Source of the DNA: Conexibacter sp. CPCC 206217
GTDB taxonomy: Bacteria; Actinomycetota; Thermoleophilia; Solirubrobacterales; Solirubrobacteraceae
Direction of reading: 5' to 3'
NCBI RefSeq assembly: GCF_030646165.1
Contig: NZ_JAUTDO010000004.1
Location: 248,001-312,000 of the forward strand
DNA length: 64,000 nucleotides
Shown piece by piece: positions 43,956 to 52,621 of the stretch. Every line of letters starts with the position of its first letter. Position 1 is the stretch's first letter. The notes beneath the pieces were generated by a model. The model saw nothing but the letters and a program-made list of their open reading frames with translations, had not been told where the DNA came from and ran no database searches. The position numbers and the translations under genes were made by a program.

Positions 43956-44075
43956 GGTGCCGCAGGCCGGACGGCGCCGGCCGCGAGCGCGAAGCGGCGC
44001 CGTCTCGGCCAAGCACGGCCACAGAGACTCCGACAGCCCGTGCGCGCGGCCCCGACCGCCGATGCCGGCAGACAG

Positions 44076-44081
44076 TATCTT
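44076..44081 (+). promoter_or_regulatory. -10 box of a leaderless TetR promoter
   Basis: TATCTT lies 7 nt before the ATG at 44089, and this spacing decided the start among three in-frame ATG codons. Confidence 0.5.
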
Positions 44082-44088
44082 CGGTGCG

Positions 44089-44643
44089 ATGGTCCCGGCC
44101 CCCGACCTGACCCCTCGTGCGCGTGAGATCGTCGCCGTCGCCCGCGAGCTGCTCGAATCCGAGGGACCCGAGGGTCTGTCGATGCGCCGGATCGCGGCGC
44201 AGCTGGGGATCCGCGCGCCGTCGCTGTACGAGCACGTCGCGGACAAGCGGGCGCTGGAGAACGCGATCATCTCGGAGGCCTTCTTCGAACAGGGCGACCT
44301 GACGCGCATGTCGGCCGACGCGGCCCGCGCCGTCGGCGAGGACCCGCTGCTGGCGATCGGCTCGGCATACCGCCGCTACGCGCTCGCGCACCCGCACGTC
44401 TACCGCCTGATGACGGACAAGGGCCTCGACCGTGCGGCGCTCGTGGAGGGCTCCGAGCAGCACGCCGGCGAAGCGCTGCGCCGGGCGGTCGACGGCGACC
44501 TCACGCTGGCGCGCGTGCTGTGGGCGTTCGCCCACGGGATGATCATGCTGGAGCTGAACGACCGCTTCGCCGAGGGCAGCGACGCGGACGAGCTGTGGGA
44601 CGCCGGGCTGCGCGCGCTGCGCGCGTCCACGCGGGCCGGGTAG
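44089..44643 (+). CDS. TetR-family regulator with WHG-type C-terminal domain
   Basis: 184 aa. TetR DNA-binding domain at about 8-55: LTPRAREIVAVARELLESEG, MRRIAAQLGIRAPSLYEHVA, DKRALENAIISEAFFEQGDL. The C-terminal part (YRRYALAHPHVYRLMTDKGL; LWAFAHGMIMLELNDRF) matches the WHG domain common in actinobacterial TetR proteins. The leaderless -10 box supports the start at 44089 rather than 44062. Target genes are not evident; the thiolase gene just upstream, with its inverted repeat, is a candidate. Confidence 0.88.
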   Translation: MVPAPDLTPRAREIVAVARELLESEGPEGLSMRRIAAQLGIRAPSLYEHVADKRALENAIISEAFFEQGDLTRMSADAARAVGEDPLLAIGSAYRRYALAHPHVYRLMTDKGLDRAALVEGSEQHAGEALRRAVDGDLTLARVLWAFAHGMIMLELNDRFAEGSDADELWDAGLRALRASTRAG

Positions 44644-44705
44644 CGTGCGCGGGGAGGATCCGGAGCAGTGCCGGGATCAGGGGCTTGGCGCTTGCACGTT
44701 GCCGT

Positions 44706-46172
44706 TCAGCGGGCGCGCACGCGCGGCGCGAAGACGAGCTGGTCGCGACCGGCGCGCTTGGCGGAGTAGAGCGCGCGATCGGAGCGGCCGACGAGCGCCG
44801 TCGGCGTCTCGACGCCGTCCCACATCGCGGCTCCGATCGAGCAGGTCTGGCCGTCCGGGACGGACGCGCGCACACGCTCGATCAGCCGCATCGCGGACTC
44901 CTGGTCGCACGACGGCAGCACGAGCACGAACTCCTCGCCGCCGTAGCGCGCGACGAGGTCGGTGCGGCGCACCGACGCGACCCACGCCTGCGAGGCGCGC
45001 CGCAGCAGCAGGTCGCCGGACTGGTGGCCGAAGCTGTCGTTGTACGCCTTGAAGTGGTCGAGGTCGATCATCGCGACGGCGAGCGGCTCGCCGGTGCGGG
45101 CGGCACGCGCGACCTCGCGCGTGAGCACCTCGTCGAGCATCCGCCGGTTCGCGAGCCCGGTCAGCGCGTCGGTGCGGCTGAGCTGCTCCAGCCGCTCCAG
45201 CAGCGAGGCGCGCTCGATCGCGACCGCGGCCTGGTCGGCGAGCATCGCGAGCGTGCGCTGCGAGCACGGCGAGAGCGACGTGAGCGGGCTGCGCCACCAG
45301 GCGATCAGGACGCCCGCGGCGCCGTCGGGCCCGGCGGGCCCGACGGGGAAGACCGCGGTCGCCTTGCCGCCGACGCGCTGCGTCAGCGCGCGCGATATCG
45401 CGGGCACCTCGGCGCTGTCGACGTAGAACTCCGATCTGCCGCTGGCGCAGACGCGCCCGCTGACCGTGCCGGGGCCGACCGGCACCGTCACCAGCTCCGG
45501 CAGCGGCTCGCTGGAGGCGGCGACCTCGAGCCTCTCGCCCTCGCGCACGGCGAGCACGACGCCGTCGGCGCCGACGGCGGAGATGACGCCGTCGAAGATC
45601 CGCCCGTGCACGTCTGAGAGCTCTTTGGCGCACGCGAGCGCGGCCGTCACCTCGGCTATCGCGACGAGCGTGCCGCTGCGCTCCAGCTCGGTCGCGACCG
45701 CGCCCGCCATCGTCTGCAGCGTCTCGACCTCCTCGGGCCCCGGCCTGCGCGGGACCGTGTCGGTCACGCACAGCGCGCCGATCGCGCAACCGCCCGCGGT
45801 CACCAGCGGCACGCCGAGGTACGCGCGCAGTCCGGCGACGACGTGCGGGTTGTCGCGGAAGCGCGGGTCCTGCGTCGCGTCGGGGATGATCGTCGGGACG
45901 TCGGGGGTGAGAATCGTGTGCCCGCAGATCGACAGCTCGCGCGGTGTCACCTCGCCGGCGTCAGTGGTCGTCGCGGCGACCGTGACCTGGAACGTGTCGT
46001 GCAGCAGGTTGATGCTCACGTGCTCGTAGCCGAGCAGCCGCGCGACGAGCGTGACGAGCTGCTCCAGCCCACCGTTGGACTGCCCCGCGGCCGCAGTCGC
46101 CGCGCGGACGGCGGCGAGCCGCCGCTGCTCGCCCGGAGAAGCGTTCAGGGTGTCGAGCTCCGCGATGCTCAT
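44706..46172 (-). CDS. Diguanylate cyclase with two GAF domains
   Basis: 488 aa. GAF 1 at about 25-165 (LLGYEHVSINLLHDTFQVTV, YLGVPLVTAGGCAIGALCVT) and GAF 2 at about 180-325 (VGADGVVLAVREGERLEVAA, MLADQAAVAIERASLLERLE). The GGDEF domain at about 335-485 has DALTGLANRR, DLDHFKAYNDSFGHQSGDLL and an active GGEEF motif. The inhibitory I-site RxxD is present as RRTD exactly five residues before GGEEF. It should make c-di-GMP in response to a small ligand or redox/light signal sensed by the GAF domains. All key residues look intact. A c-di-GMP riboswitch in this window (28365-28452) is a plausible downstream target. Confidence 0.93.
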   Translation of the reverse strand: MSIAELDTLNASPGEQRRLAAVRAATAAAGQSNGGLEQLVTLVARLLGYEHVSINLLHDTFQVTVAATTTDAGEVTPRELSICGHTILTPDVPTIIPDATQDPRFRDNPHVVAGLRAYLGVPLVTAGGCAIGALCVTDTVPRRPGPEEVETLQTMAGAVATELERSGTLVAIAEVTAALACAKELSDVHGRIFDGVISAVGADGVVLAVREGERLEVAASSEPLPELVTVPVGPGTVSGRVCASGRSEFYVDSAEVPAISRALTQRVGGKATAVFPVGPAGPDGAAGVLIAWWRSPLTSLSPCSQRTLAMLADQAAVAIERASLLERLEQLSRTDALTGLANRRMLDEVLTREVARAARTGEPLAVAMIDLDHFKAYNDSFGHQSGDLLLRRASQAWVASVRRTDLVARYGGEEFVLVLPSCDQESAMRLIERVRASVPDGQTCSIGAAMWDGVETPTALVGRSDRALYSAKRAGRDQLVFAPRVRAR

Positions 46173-46355
46173 CTCATCTGGTTGTCGGCGTCCCAGCCGA
46201 CGACTTGACCGTTTCGGTCGGCGCGGTGCCGTCTGGACGTCAGGACACCGCCAAGTCTCCGAAAAGCTCCCCATGACGGACTATCTTTCAGGGTGCGTTC
46301 GGGCCATTCGTCCAGGTCCACACCGAACACATACATTCGCTTGAACAAAATTCCC

Positions 46356-46361
46356 GATACT
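46356..46361 (+). promoter_or_regulatory. -10 box of the zinc-ribbon/PAS-like gene
   Basis: GATACT lies 6 nt before the ATG at 46368, with no ribosome site. The surrounding CCGATA also resembles the core of flagellar sigma-28 -10 elements, but no matching -35 was found. Confidence 0.35.
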
Positions 46362-46367
46362 GCCCGC

Positions 46368-46862
46368 ATGGCTTTGGCCTCCCAACGCACCGCCCTTCGG
46401 CTCGTCCCGACGACGACCGAGCAGGCACGGCCTGCTCAGTGGTTCTGCGGTCACTGCGGCGCGATCGCGGCCCAGACGCCCGCGCCGGTCGCGCGCGTGT
46501 GCGGGGACTGCAACCTGGGCCTGCTCGTGGAGGCGCGTGCCGAACTGGTCCCGCAGCGCGGCGAGCCGTTCCTGATCGTCGACGGCGGGCTCACCGTCTG
46601 CGCGCTGTCGGCGGAGGCGCAGGAGTTCCTCGCCGTCGACGAGCGCGACGCGATCTCGCGCCCGGTGACGGAGCTGCTGGCCCCGGCCGACGCCGAGGCC
46701 GCGACCGTCGCCGCGTTCGCCGACACGATCATGTGGGCGGCCGGCGGCGACGACGAGCCACGCCGGTTGACGGTCCGGCCCGCGAACGTCTTCGGCGTCC
46801 GGATGCCGATGCGCGTCGGTGTCTGCGGCCCGCCGCGCGCCGCGCTGCTCGTGCTCGAGTAG
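46368..46862 (+). CDS. Zinc-ribbon protein with PAS-like domain
   Basis: 164 aa from the ATG at 46368. Residues 25-50 form a C-x2-C ... C-x2-C zinc ribbon (FCGHCGAIA, RVCGDCNLG; Cys27, 30, 45, 48). Residues 60-140 look like a degenerate PAS fold (PFLIVDGGLTVCALSAEAQE, then ISRPVTELLAPADAEA). No output domain or membrane helix. It is divergent from the GAF-GGDEF gene, so it may be a partner or modulator in the same signalling circuit, but that is only context. Confidence 0.72.
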   Translation: MALASQRTALRLVPTTTEQARPAQWFCGHCGAIAAQTPAPVARVCGDCNLGLLVEARAELVPQRGEPFLIVDGGLTVCALSAEAQEFLAVDERDAISRPVTELLAPADAEAATVAAFADTIMWAAGGDDEPRRLTVRPANVFGVRMPMRVGVCGPPRAALLVLE

Positions 46863-46989
46863 CACCCTCGAGCGGCTTCGCGCGCGAGCGGCTTCCCGCG
46901 CGCGCACGCGTGCAGTCGCCGCGCCCCGGTGCCATGCAGCGCCGTCGCGCTCAAGCCCGCGCCGGGCGCGCCGATCACCCGGGGTGCCG

Positions 46990-47658
46990 ATGAGCATCGA
47001 CGCCGCGCTTCAGCGCATCAGCCAGATCCAAGGGATGGTCGCGCCGCTCCACGCGGCGGCGTCGACCGTGCCCACCCAGCGCACGACGGGCGGGGCCACC
47101 GCGCCGACCGGCGCGCCGCTGGCGACCGCCGCGACCTACCCGACCGCGACGGCGTATGCGCCGACCGCCACGACCGGGGTCCAGCCGACGAGCTTCACCA
47201 ACGTGCTCGCCGGCACGACCGGCGCGCTGTCGCCGAAGGCCTCGTCGCTGCTGACGGCCGGCCAGCGCACGTTCGCGACGCAGCTCGCGGCCGAGACCGG
47301 CCTCAACCCGCAGGTCGTCGCCGCCTGGATGCTCGCCGAGCAGTCCGGCGGCGCCGCACAGTCGCGCGAGTCGGCCGGCAACCACAACTGGCTCAACATC
47401 GGCTACACCGACTCGGCGACCTACGGCGCCTCGGCCTCCGTCTGGAGCGATCCCGCCGCCGCCGCGCACGCGACCGCGGGCTGGCTCAAGGGCGAGGACA
47501 CGGTCGACGGCTACGGCAAGGCGAGCGCCGGCGTGCAGTCGATCCTCAACAGCGCCGGCCAGCCGCCGGAGCTGCAGGTCCAGGCGCTGCAACGCTCCGG
47601 CTGGGCGTCGAGCGGCTACCCGGACCTGCCGGCCGTGCTGCGCATGGTCGGCAGCTGA
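46990..47658 (+). CDS. Putative peptidoglycan hydrolase with flagellar-type N-terminus
   Basis: 222 aa from the ATG at 46990. The N-terminus MSIDAALQRISQIQGMVAPL resembles the start of transglycosylase-like proteins encoded in actinobacterial flagellar clusters (from memory, not a search). A Thr/Ala/Pro-rich linker follows, then at about 95-222 a glucosaminidase/lysozyme-like helical domain: FATQLAAETGLNPQVVAAWM, LAEQSGG with a candidate catalytic Glu117, NHNWLNIGYTD, and AAHATAGWLKGEDTVDGYGK. There is no Sec signal peptide, as in FlgJ, which is exported by the flagellar apparatus. Function as a wall-remodelling enzyme is likely; the flagellar link is tentative. Confidence 0.65.
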   Translation: MSIDAALQRISQIQGMVAPLHAAASTVPTQRTTGGATAPTGAPLATAATYPTATAYAPTATTGVQPTSFTNVLAGTTGALSPKASSLLTAGQRTFATQLAAETGLNPQVVAAWMLAEQSGGAAQSRESAGNHNWLNIGYTDSATYGASASVWSDPAAAAHATAGWLKGEDTVDGYGKASAGVQSILNSAGQPPELQVQALQRSGWASSGYPDLPAVLRMVGS

Positions 47659-47676
47659 GCGGCGCGCGCCGCTCAG
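47655..47676. terminator. Perfect 22-bp palindrome overlapping a stop codon
   Basis: CTGAGCGGCGC-GCGCCGCTCAG folds into a long stem that starts at the TGA of the glucosaminidase-like gene and ends five bases before the stop of the convergent azoreductase gene. Probable bidirectional terminator. Confidence 0.6.
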
Positions 47677-47680
47677 GCCG

Positions 47681-48328
47681 CTAGACGACCGCGGGCTCCC
47701 ACAGTGCGTCGACCTCGCGCTGCGCGTCCCTGAGGCTCTCGGCCGCCAGCTCGCGCAGGTGCTCCATCGCCGGGTTGACGTCGGCGAGCGTCAGCTCGGC
47801 CGTGATGAAGCGCGGTTCCAGGCCGGTCAGCGCGACGCCGTGCGGCAGCCATGCGGAGCCGTGGTCCCAGCCCTCGCGCGGGGTGCCGGGCGCGTAGCCG
47901 CCACCGCGCGCGATCAGCACGATCACCTCGGTGTCGCCGAGCAGACCTTCGCTGCCCGTCGCGTCGGTGGACAGGCCCGGGAAGACGAGGTGGTCGACCC
48001 ACGCCTTGACGGTCGAGGGCGCGCCGAAGTTGTAGATCGGCAGGCCGAGCAGGACGGTGTCGGCGGTCTTGACCTCGTCGATCAGCTCCTTCGACAGCGC
48101 GAACGCGGCCGCCTGGCCGGCGTTGTGCTGATCGGCCGGGACGAAGCGGGCGAGCCCGGCGTCGGGGTCGAGGTGCGGGAGCGGATTCGCCGCGAGGTCG
48201 CGGTAGACGACCTCGCCGCCGGGATGCGCGGCCTTCCAGCGCTCGGCCGCGCGAGCGGTCAGCGAACGACTGATCGAGCGGTCGCCCTGGATGCTGGAGT
48301 CGATCTGGAGCAGCTGCGGAGCTGGCAT
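47681..48328 (-). CDS. azoR: FMN-dependent NADH:quinone oxidoreductase / azoreductase
   Basis: 215 aa, flavodoxin-like fold. LLQIDSSIQGDRSISRSLTA is the FMN phosphate-binding N-terminus. DTVLLGLPIYNFGAPSTVKAWVDHL is shown by its halves LLGLPIYNFGAP and STVKAWVDHL (FMN isoalloxazine contacts), and IARGGGYAPGTPREGWDHG matches the family loop. AzoR enzymes reduce quinones and azo dyes by two electrons and protect against thiol or quinone stress. The upstream region has a GAACATGTTC palindrome that may be the operator of an unlinked regulator. Confidence 0.9.
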   Translation of the reverse strand: MPAPQLLQIDSSIQGDRSISRSLTARAAERWKAAHPGGEVVYRDLAANPLPHLDPDAGLARFVPADQHNAGQAAAFALSKELIDEVKTADTVLLGLPIYNFGAPSTVKAWVDHLVFPGLSTDATGSEGLLGDTEVIVLIARGGGYAPGTPREGWDHGSAWLPHGVALTGLEPRFITAELTLADVNPAMEHLRELAAESLRDAQREVDALWEPAVV

Positions 48329-48375
48329 GTGATCCTCGCAAAATGGTTGATGCTGTACAAACGAATGCCAGTGTA

Positions 48376-48385
48376 GAACATGTTC
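48376..48385. promoter_or_regulatory. Palindrome in the azoR upstream region
   Basis: GAACATGTTC, a perfect 10-bp palindrome in a comparatively AT-rich stretch about 50 bp upstream of azoR; a possible repressor site. Confidence 0.35.
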
Positions 48386-48482
48386 GCCGCACCTCACGGA
48401 TTTCTTGTGAGCCCGCCACCGGCGACGACCACCCGCTGGGGCACGAGCAAGAGTTGGCGCCTCGGCGTCGAACGATGAATCT

Positions 48483-49589
48483 GTGTCTCCAGCTCGCCTG
48501 AGATCGACGCTGGCGCTTGCTGCCGTCGCGCTGAGCAGCTGGGGCCTGCTCGCGGGCTGCGGCGGCAGCTCGTCGTCGTCCGACGAGAAGCAGGCCGCGG
48601 TCGTGCGCAACCCGCTCGGCAACGGCAGAGCGGTGACGTTCGCGTTCGGCGGAGACGTCCATTTCGAAGAGGGGCTGAAAGCGCGGCTGGCGGCCGATCC
48701 GAAGACGGCGCTCGACCCGCTGCCGAAGCTGCTGAAGGGCGCCGACGTCGCGATGGTCAACCTCGAGACCGCCGTCACGACCGACGGCAGCTGTCCACAG
48801 ACGCAGGCGAAGCAGTTCACGTTCGCGACGGTCCCGAGCGCCTTCGCTGCGCTCAGAGCGGCGGGCGTGACGGTCACGACGATGGCGAACAACCACGGGC
48901 TCGACTGCGGGCGCGCGGGGCTGGAGCAGTCGCTCGCGGCGGACAGAAGAGCGGGGCTGCCGTTGATCGGCGTCGGCGCGGACCGCGCCGCGGCGTTCAG
49001 GCCGTTCACGACCGAGGTCAACGGCCAGAAGATCGCGATCGTCGCCGCGTCGCAGGTGCTCGACGACAACCTCAAGGGCGAGTGGATGGCGACCGCGACC
49101 GAGCCCGGCATGGCGACCGCGCGCGACCTCGGCGGCCTCGTCAAAGCAGTCCGCGACGCGCGCGCCACCGCCGACACCGTCGTCGTCTTCCTGCACTGGG
49201 GCACCGAGCTGGAGCAGTGCCCGAACGTCAGCCAGCCGCCGCTGGCGAGACTGCTGAGCGCCGCCGGCGCCGACCTCGTCGTCGGCTCCCACGCGCACGT
49301 CCCGCTCGGCGCGGGCTTCGACGGCCGCACCCTGGTCGCGTACGGTCTCGGCAACCTCGCCTTCTACGCGAAGGGCGCGCCGAGAACGTCGAGCGGCACC
49401 CTCGTCGTGACCGTCACCGGCCGCCGCGTCGACAGATACGTCTGGCGCCCCGCCGTGATCGAGGACGGCGCCCCGATCCCCCTCAGCGGCCCCGCCCGCA
49501 CCGCCGCGATCCACGACTGGCGCGCCCTGCGCGACTGCACCGGCCTCGCCGCCAAGCCGAGTGGCGTCTACCTGACGACGCAGAAGTAA
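48483..49589 (+). CDS. CapA-like lipoprotein (poly-gamma-glutamate synthesis / metallophosphatase fold)
   Basis: 368 aa from a GTG. Lipoprotein signal peptide with lipobox LLAGC (Cys26). The PGA_cap/CapA domain shows the metallophosphoesterase motifs in order: FAFGGDVHFEEG, VAMVNLETAVT, TTMANNHGLDCG, VVFLHWGTELEQCPN and LVVGSHAHVPLGAGF. CapA proteins take part in poly-gamma-glutamate capsule export or anchoring; no capBC is adjacent, and many stand-alone homologues are of unknown function. Surface location seems secure, the biochemical role less so. Confidence 0.87.
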   Translation: MSPARLRSTLALAAVALSSWGLLAGCGGSSSSSDEKQAAVVRNPLGNGRAVTFAFGGDVHFEEGLKARLAADPKTALDPLPKLLKGADVAMVNLETAVTTDGSCPQTQAKQFTFATVPSAFAALRAAGVTVTTMANNHGLDCGRAGLEQSLAADRRAGLPLIGVGADRAAAFRPFTTEVNGQKIAIVAASQVLDDNLKGEWMATATEPGMATARDLGGLVKAVRDARATADTVVVFLHWGTELEQCPNVSQPPLARLLSAAGADLVVGSHAHVPLGAGFDGRTLVAYGLGNLAFYAKGAPRTSSGTLVVTVTGRRVDRYVWRPAVIEDGAPIPLSGPARTAAIHDWRALRDCTGLAAKPSGVYLTTQK

Positions 49590-49629
49590 GGCCGGCGACG
49601 GTAGGACGACGGAATCCGCGTCGGCGTCG

Positions 49630-49635
49630 TACGCT
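49630..49635 (+). promoter_or_regulatory. -10 box upstream of the LAL regulator
   Basis: TACGCT lies 9 nt before the ATG at 49645; no ribosome site. Confidence 0.35.
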
Positions 49636-49644
49636 TCGCGGCAG

Positions 49645-52518
49645 ATGCTGAGACCCGGCAGGGATGCAGGTCGGCTGGTCGGTCGCGCGACGGAGCTGGA
49701 ACGGATCCGGACGCTGCTCGACGCCGCCCGCGACGGACATGGCGGGGCGGTCGTGATCGAGGGTTCGCCGGGCGTCGGCAAGAGCGCGCTGCTGCGAGCG
49801 CTGCGCGTCGACGGCGAAGCGCGGCGCGACGGCGACGGGCGCGGAGTCGCGGCGGATCGAGGCAACGGGACCCGATCGTCGACGCTCGCGACGACCGGGG
49901 TCGAGACCGAGCTGGACCTGCCGTTCGCGGGGATCGCGGAGCTGTTGGCGCCGGTGCTGGAGCACGGCGACGGGCTGCCGGAGGCGCAGCGCGGGGCGCT
50001 GCGCAGCGCGCTCGCGCTCGACGCGCCGGCCGGGGCCGAGCGGGTGCTCGTGCTGCAGGCGATCGTGGCGCTGCTGCAGGCGGCCGCGGCCGCGCGCGGT
50101 CCGCTGCTGCTGCTGGTCGACGACGTGCAGTGGCTCGACGCCTCCTCGCAGGAGGCGATCGCGTTCGTCGCCCGGCGCGCGCCGCGGCTGCCGCTGGCGC
50201 TCGTGGCGGCCCGCTCGCTGCGGGGCGAGCCGTACGTGCCGTGGGCGGACGTCGAGCGCGTGCGGCTGACGGAGCTGACGCGCGAGCACGCGCTTGCGCT
50301 CGCACGCGCGAGCGGCCTCGCGCCGTCAGTCGCGGAGGCGCTCGTCGACGCCGTCGGCGGCAACCCGCTCGCGCTGATCGAGGCGCCCGCGGAGCTGAGC
50401 GCCGCCCAGCGCGACGGCGGCGCCGCTCTCCCCGACCCGTTCCCGACCGGCGAGCGCCTGCGCCGCGCGTACGCGACCCGCGTCGCCGCGCTGCCCGCCG
50501 CGACGCAGACCGCGCTGCTGCTCGCGGCGGCGAGCGGCAGTGGCGCGACCGGGCCGCTGGTGGCGGCGTTGGGGAATGGAGCCGACGCGATCGGTGACGC
50601 GCCGGGGGCCGGCAGCGCGGCGCGGGCGAGAGCCGGTACCGGCGCCGACGTCTTCATCCCCGCCGAGGACGCCGGACTCGTCCTCGTCGGGCCGACGAGC
50701 GTGCGGTTCGTGCATCCGCTCGTGCGCTCCGCCGTCTACCACGCGGCCAGTCCCGGTGAGCGGCGCGCCGCTCACCGCGCGTTGGCCGCCGCCGGGCCGG
50801 CGCCCGAGCGCGCGTGGCACCTCGCCGCCGCGGCGACCGCGCCCGACGAGCAGCTCGCGGCGGCGCTGGAGGCGCTCGGCCACGAGGCACGCGAGCGCGG
50901 CGCGACGGCGACCGCGATCGCCGTCTTCGAGCGCGCCGCCCTGCTGAGCCCGGAGCCTGCGCAGGCGACCGCGCGCACGCTCGCCGCCGCGGGCGCCGCG
51001 ACGGTCGCCAGCCAGCCGGCGCGTGCGCGCGCGTTGATCGACGCGGTGCTGCCGTCGATCACCGACCCGCTCGTGCGCGCCGACGCGCAGTTCGTGCGCG
51101 GCGCCGCGATCCTGCAGGACGGCCGCCCGATGGCCGCCTATGCGCTGCTCGAAGACGAGGCCGATCGCGTCGCGGCGCTCGACCCGACGCGCGCGGCGCT
51201 GCTGCTGACGCAGGCGAGCGTCGCGCTGATGGCGTCCGGGCCCGTACCGCGGCTGGCGGAGCTGGCCGAGCAGGCGCAGCGGCTCGCGCCCGAATGGATC
51301 GCGTATGCGCCGGCGGTGCTGCGCGCCGAGGCGCTCGCGGGCCTCGGACAGCACACGCAGGCGCTGGCGCTGCTGGCCGAGCACGCGCAGGCGCTGCGCG
51401 ACGCCGACCCGGTCGGCCCCGGCCACGAGCTGCTGTCGGTCGCGGCGCTCTGCATGATCTGGATGGAGCGCCACGCCGAGGCCGAACGGCTGCTGACGCG
51501 GCTGATCGCGAGCGCGCGCGCCAGGGGGGCGGTGAGCGCCCTCGCGCTGCCGCTCGCGGTGCTCGGGACGGTGCACATACGGCGCGCGGAGTTCGACGCC
51601 GCAGCGGAGTGCGCGGCCGAGGCGATCGAGCTGTCCGAGGACGGCCTGGAGGGATTCGTGCGCGCGCTGACGCTGACCTGCGGCGCATTCGTGCAGGCGC
51701 ATCGCGGCGAGGCGCAGGCGTGCCGCGCGAACGCGACCCGCGTGCTCGACATCAGCGCGGAGCTGGGGATGGTCTCGACGCTCGCGACGGGCGAGCAAGC
51801 GCTCGGGATGCTCGCGCTCGGGATCGGCGAGAACGCCGAGGCGATCATCCACCTCGAGCGCTCGCGGGCGCACACGCAGCGCTTCGGCACGCTCGACCCC
51901 TCGTTCCTCTACACCTCCGGCGACCTCGTCGACGCCTACGTGCGCGCCGGCCGCGACGACGACGCGCGTGCGATCGCGGACGAGCTGGAGGCCGGCGCGC
52001 AGCTGACGGGCGGCGCGTGGGCGCAGGCCGCGGCGGCCCGCAGCCGCGGCCTGCTCGACTCCGACGACCGCATCGACACCCACCTCGCGACCGCGCTGGC
52101 CGCCCACGCGCGCGTCTCGACCCCGTTCGAGCAGGCGCGCACGCAGCTCTGCTTCGGCGAGCGGCTGCGGCGCGCGCGGCGGCGCGTCGACGCGCGCGAG
52201 CAGCTGCGCGCCGCCCACGCGGCCTTCACCGCGATGGGAGCGACCGGCTGGGCCGAGCGCGCCGCGAGCGAGCTGACGGCGGCGGGCGAGAGCGCGGTCC
52301 CGTCACGTCCCGCCGCGACCGCCGCAACCGGCGCGACGCTGACCGCCCGCGAGCGTGCCGTCTGCGAGCTGGTCGCGGGCGGAGCGACGAACCGCGAGGC
52401 GGCGACCGCGCTGTTCCTCTCCCCCCGCACGGTCGAGCACCATCTGCGCCAGGCGTATCGCAAGCTCGACGTCCGCTCGCGCACGGAGCTGGCGCTGCGC
52501 TGGCGCGAGCTGGGCTGA
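49645..52518 (+). CDS. LAL-type LuxR-family transcriptional regulator with AAA ATPase domain
   Basis: 957 aa, the size of MalT-like (LAL) regulators. Walker A IEGSPGVGKSALL (38-50), Walker B LLLLVDDVQWLDASSQEAIA, then a long helical TPR-like region (about 400-860) rich in Ala/Leu. A LuxR helix-turn-helix ends the protein (about 890-950): LTARERAVCELVAGGATNRE, AATALFLSPRTVEHHLRQAY. LAL proteins are activated by ATP and an inducer. The GH43 lipoprotein gene follows 103 bp downstream on the same strand and is a possible target. Confidence 0.92.
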   Translation: MLRPGRDAGRLVGRATELERIRTLLDAARDGHGGAVVIEGSPGVGKSALLRALRVDGEARRDGDGRGVAADRGNGTRSSTLATTGVETELDLPFAGIAELLAPVLEHGDGLPEAQRGALRSALALDAPAGAERVLVLQAIVALLQAAAAARGPLLLLVDDVQWLDASSQEAIAFVARRAPRLPLALVAARSLRGEPYVPWADVERVRLTELTREHALALARASGLAPSVAEALVDAVGGNPLALIEAPAELSAAQRDGGAALPDPFPTGERLRRAYATRVAALPAATQTALLLAAASGSGATGPLVAALGNGADAIGDAPGAGSAARARAGTGADVFIPAEDAGLVLVGPTSVRFVHPLVRSAVYHAASPGERRAAHRALAAAGPAPERAWHLAAAATAPDEQLAAALEALGHEARERGATATAIAVFERAALLSPEPAQATARTLAAAGAATVASQPARARALIDAVLPSITDPLVRADAQFVRGAAILQDGRPMAAYALLEDEADRVAALDPTRAALLLTQASVALMASGPVPRLAELAEQAQRLAPEWIAYAPAVLRAEALAGLGQHTQALALLAEHAQALRDADPVGPGHELLSVAALCMIWMERHAEAERLLTRLIASARARGAVSALALPLAVLGTVHIRRAEFDAAAECAAEAIELSEDGLEGFVRALTLTCGAFVQAHRGEAQACRANATRVLDISAELGMVSTLATGEQALGMLALGIGENAEAIIHLERSRAHTQRFGTLDPSFLYTSGDLVDAYVRAGRDDDARAIADELEAGAQLTGGAWAQAAAARSRGLLDSDDRIDTHLATALAAHARVSTPFEQARTQLCFGERLRRARRRVDAREQLRAAHAAFTAMGATGWAERAASELTAAGESAVPSRPAATAATGATLTARERAVCELVAGGATNREAATALFLSPRTVEHHLRQAYRKLDVRSRTELALRWRELG

Positions 52519-52621
52519 GCGGCGAGCGGCCGCCGCCGTCGCCTGAGCCGGCGGCTCCGACGGTCTCGGCGGACTGACCCGGCAGACCGCCGGCAGACCG
52601 CATCCGCCATCCTGTCCTCGG

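Noticed and set aside
46340..46368. Flagellar sigma-28 promoter before the zinc-ribbon/PAS-like gene
   Set aside because: CCGATA is present but no TAAA-like -35 element lies at the required 15-bp distance.
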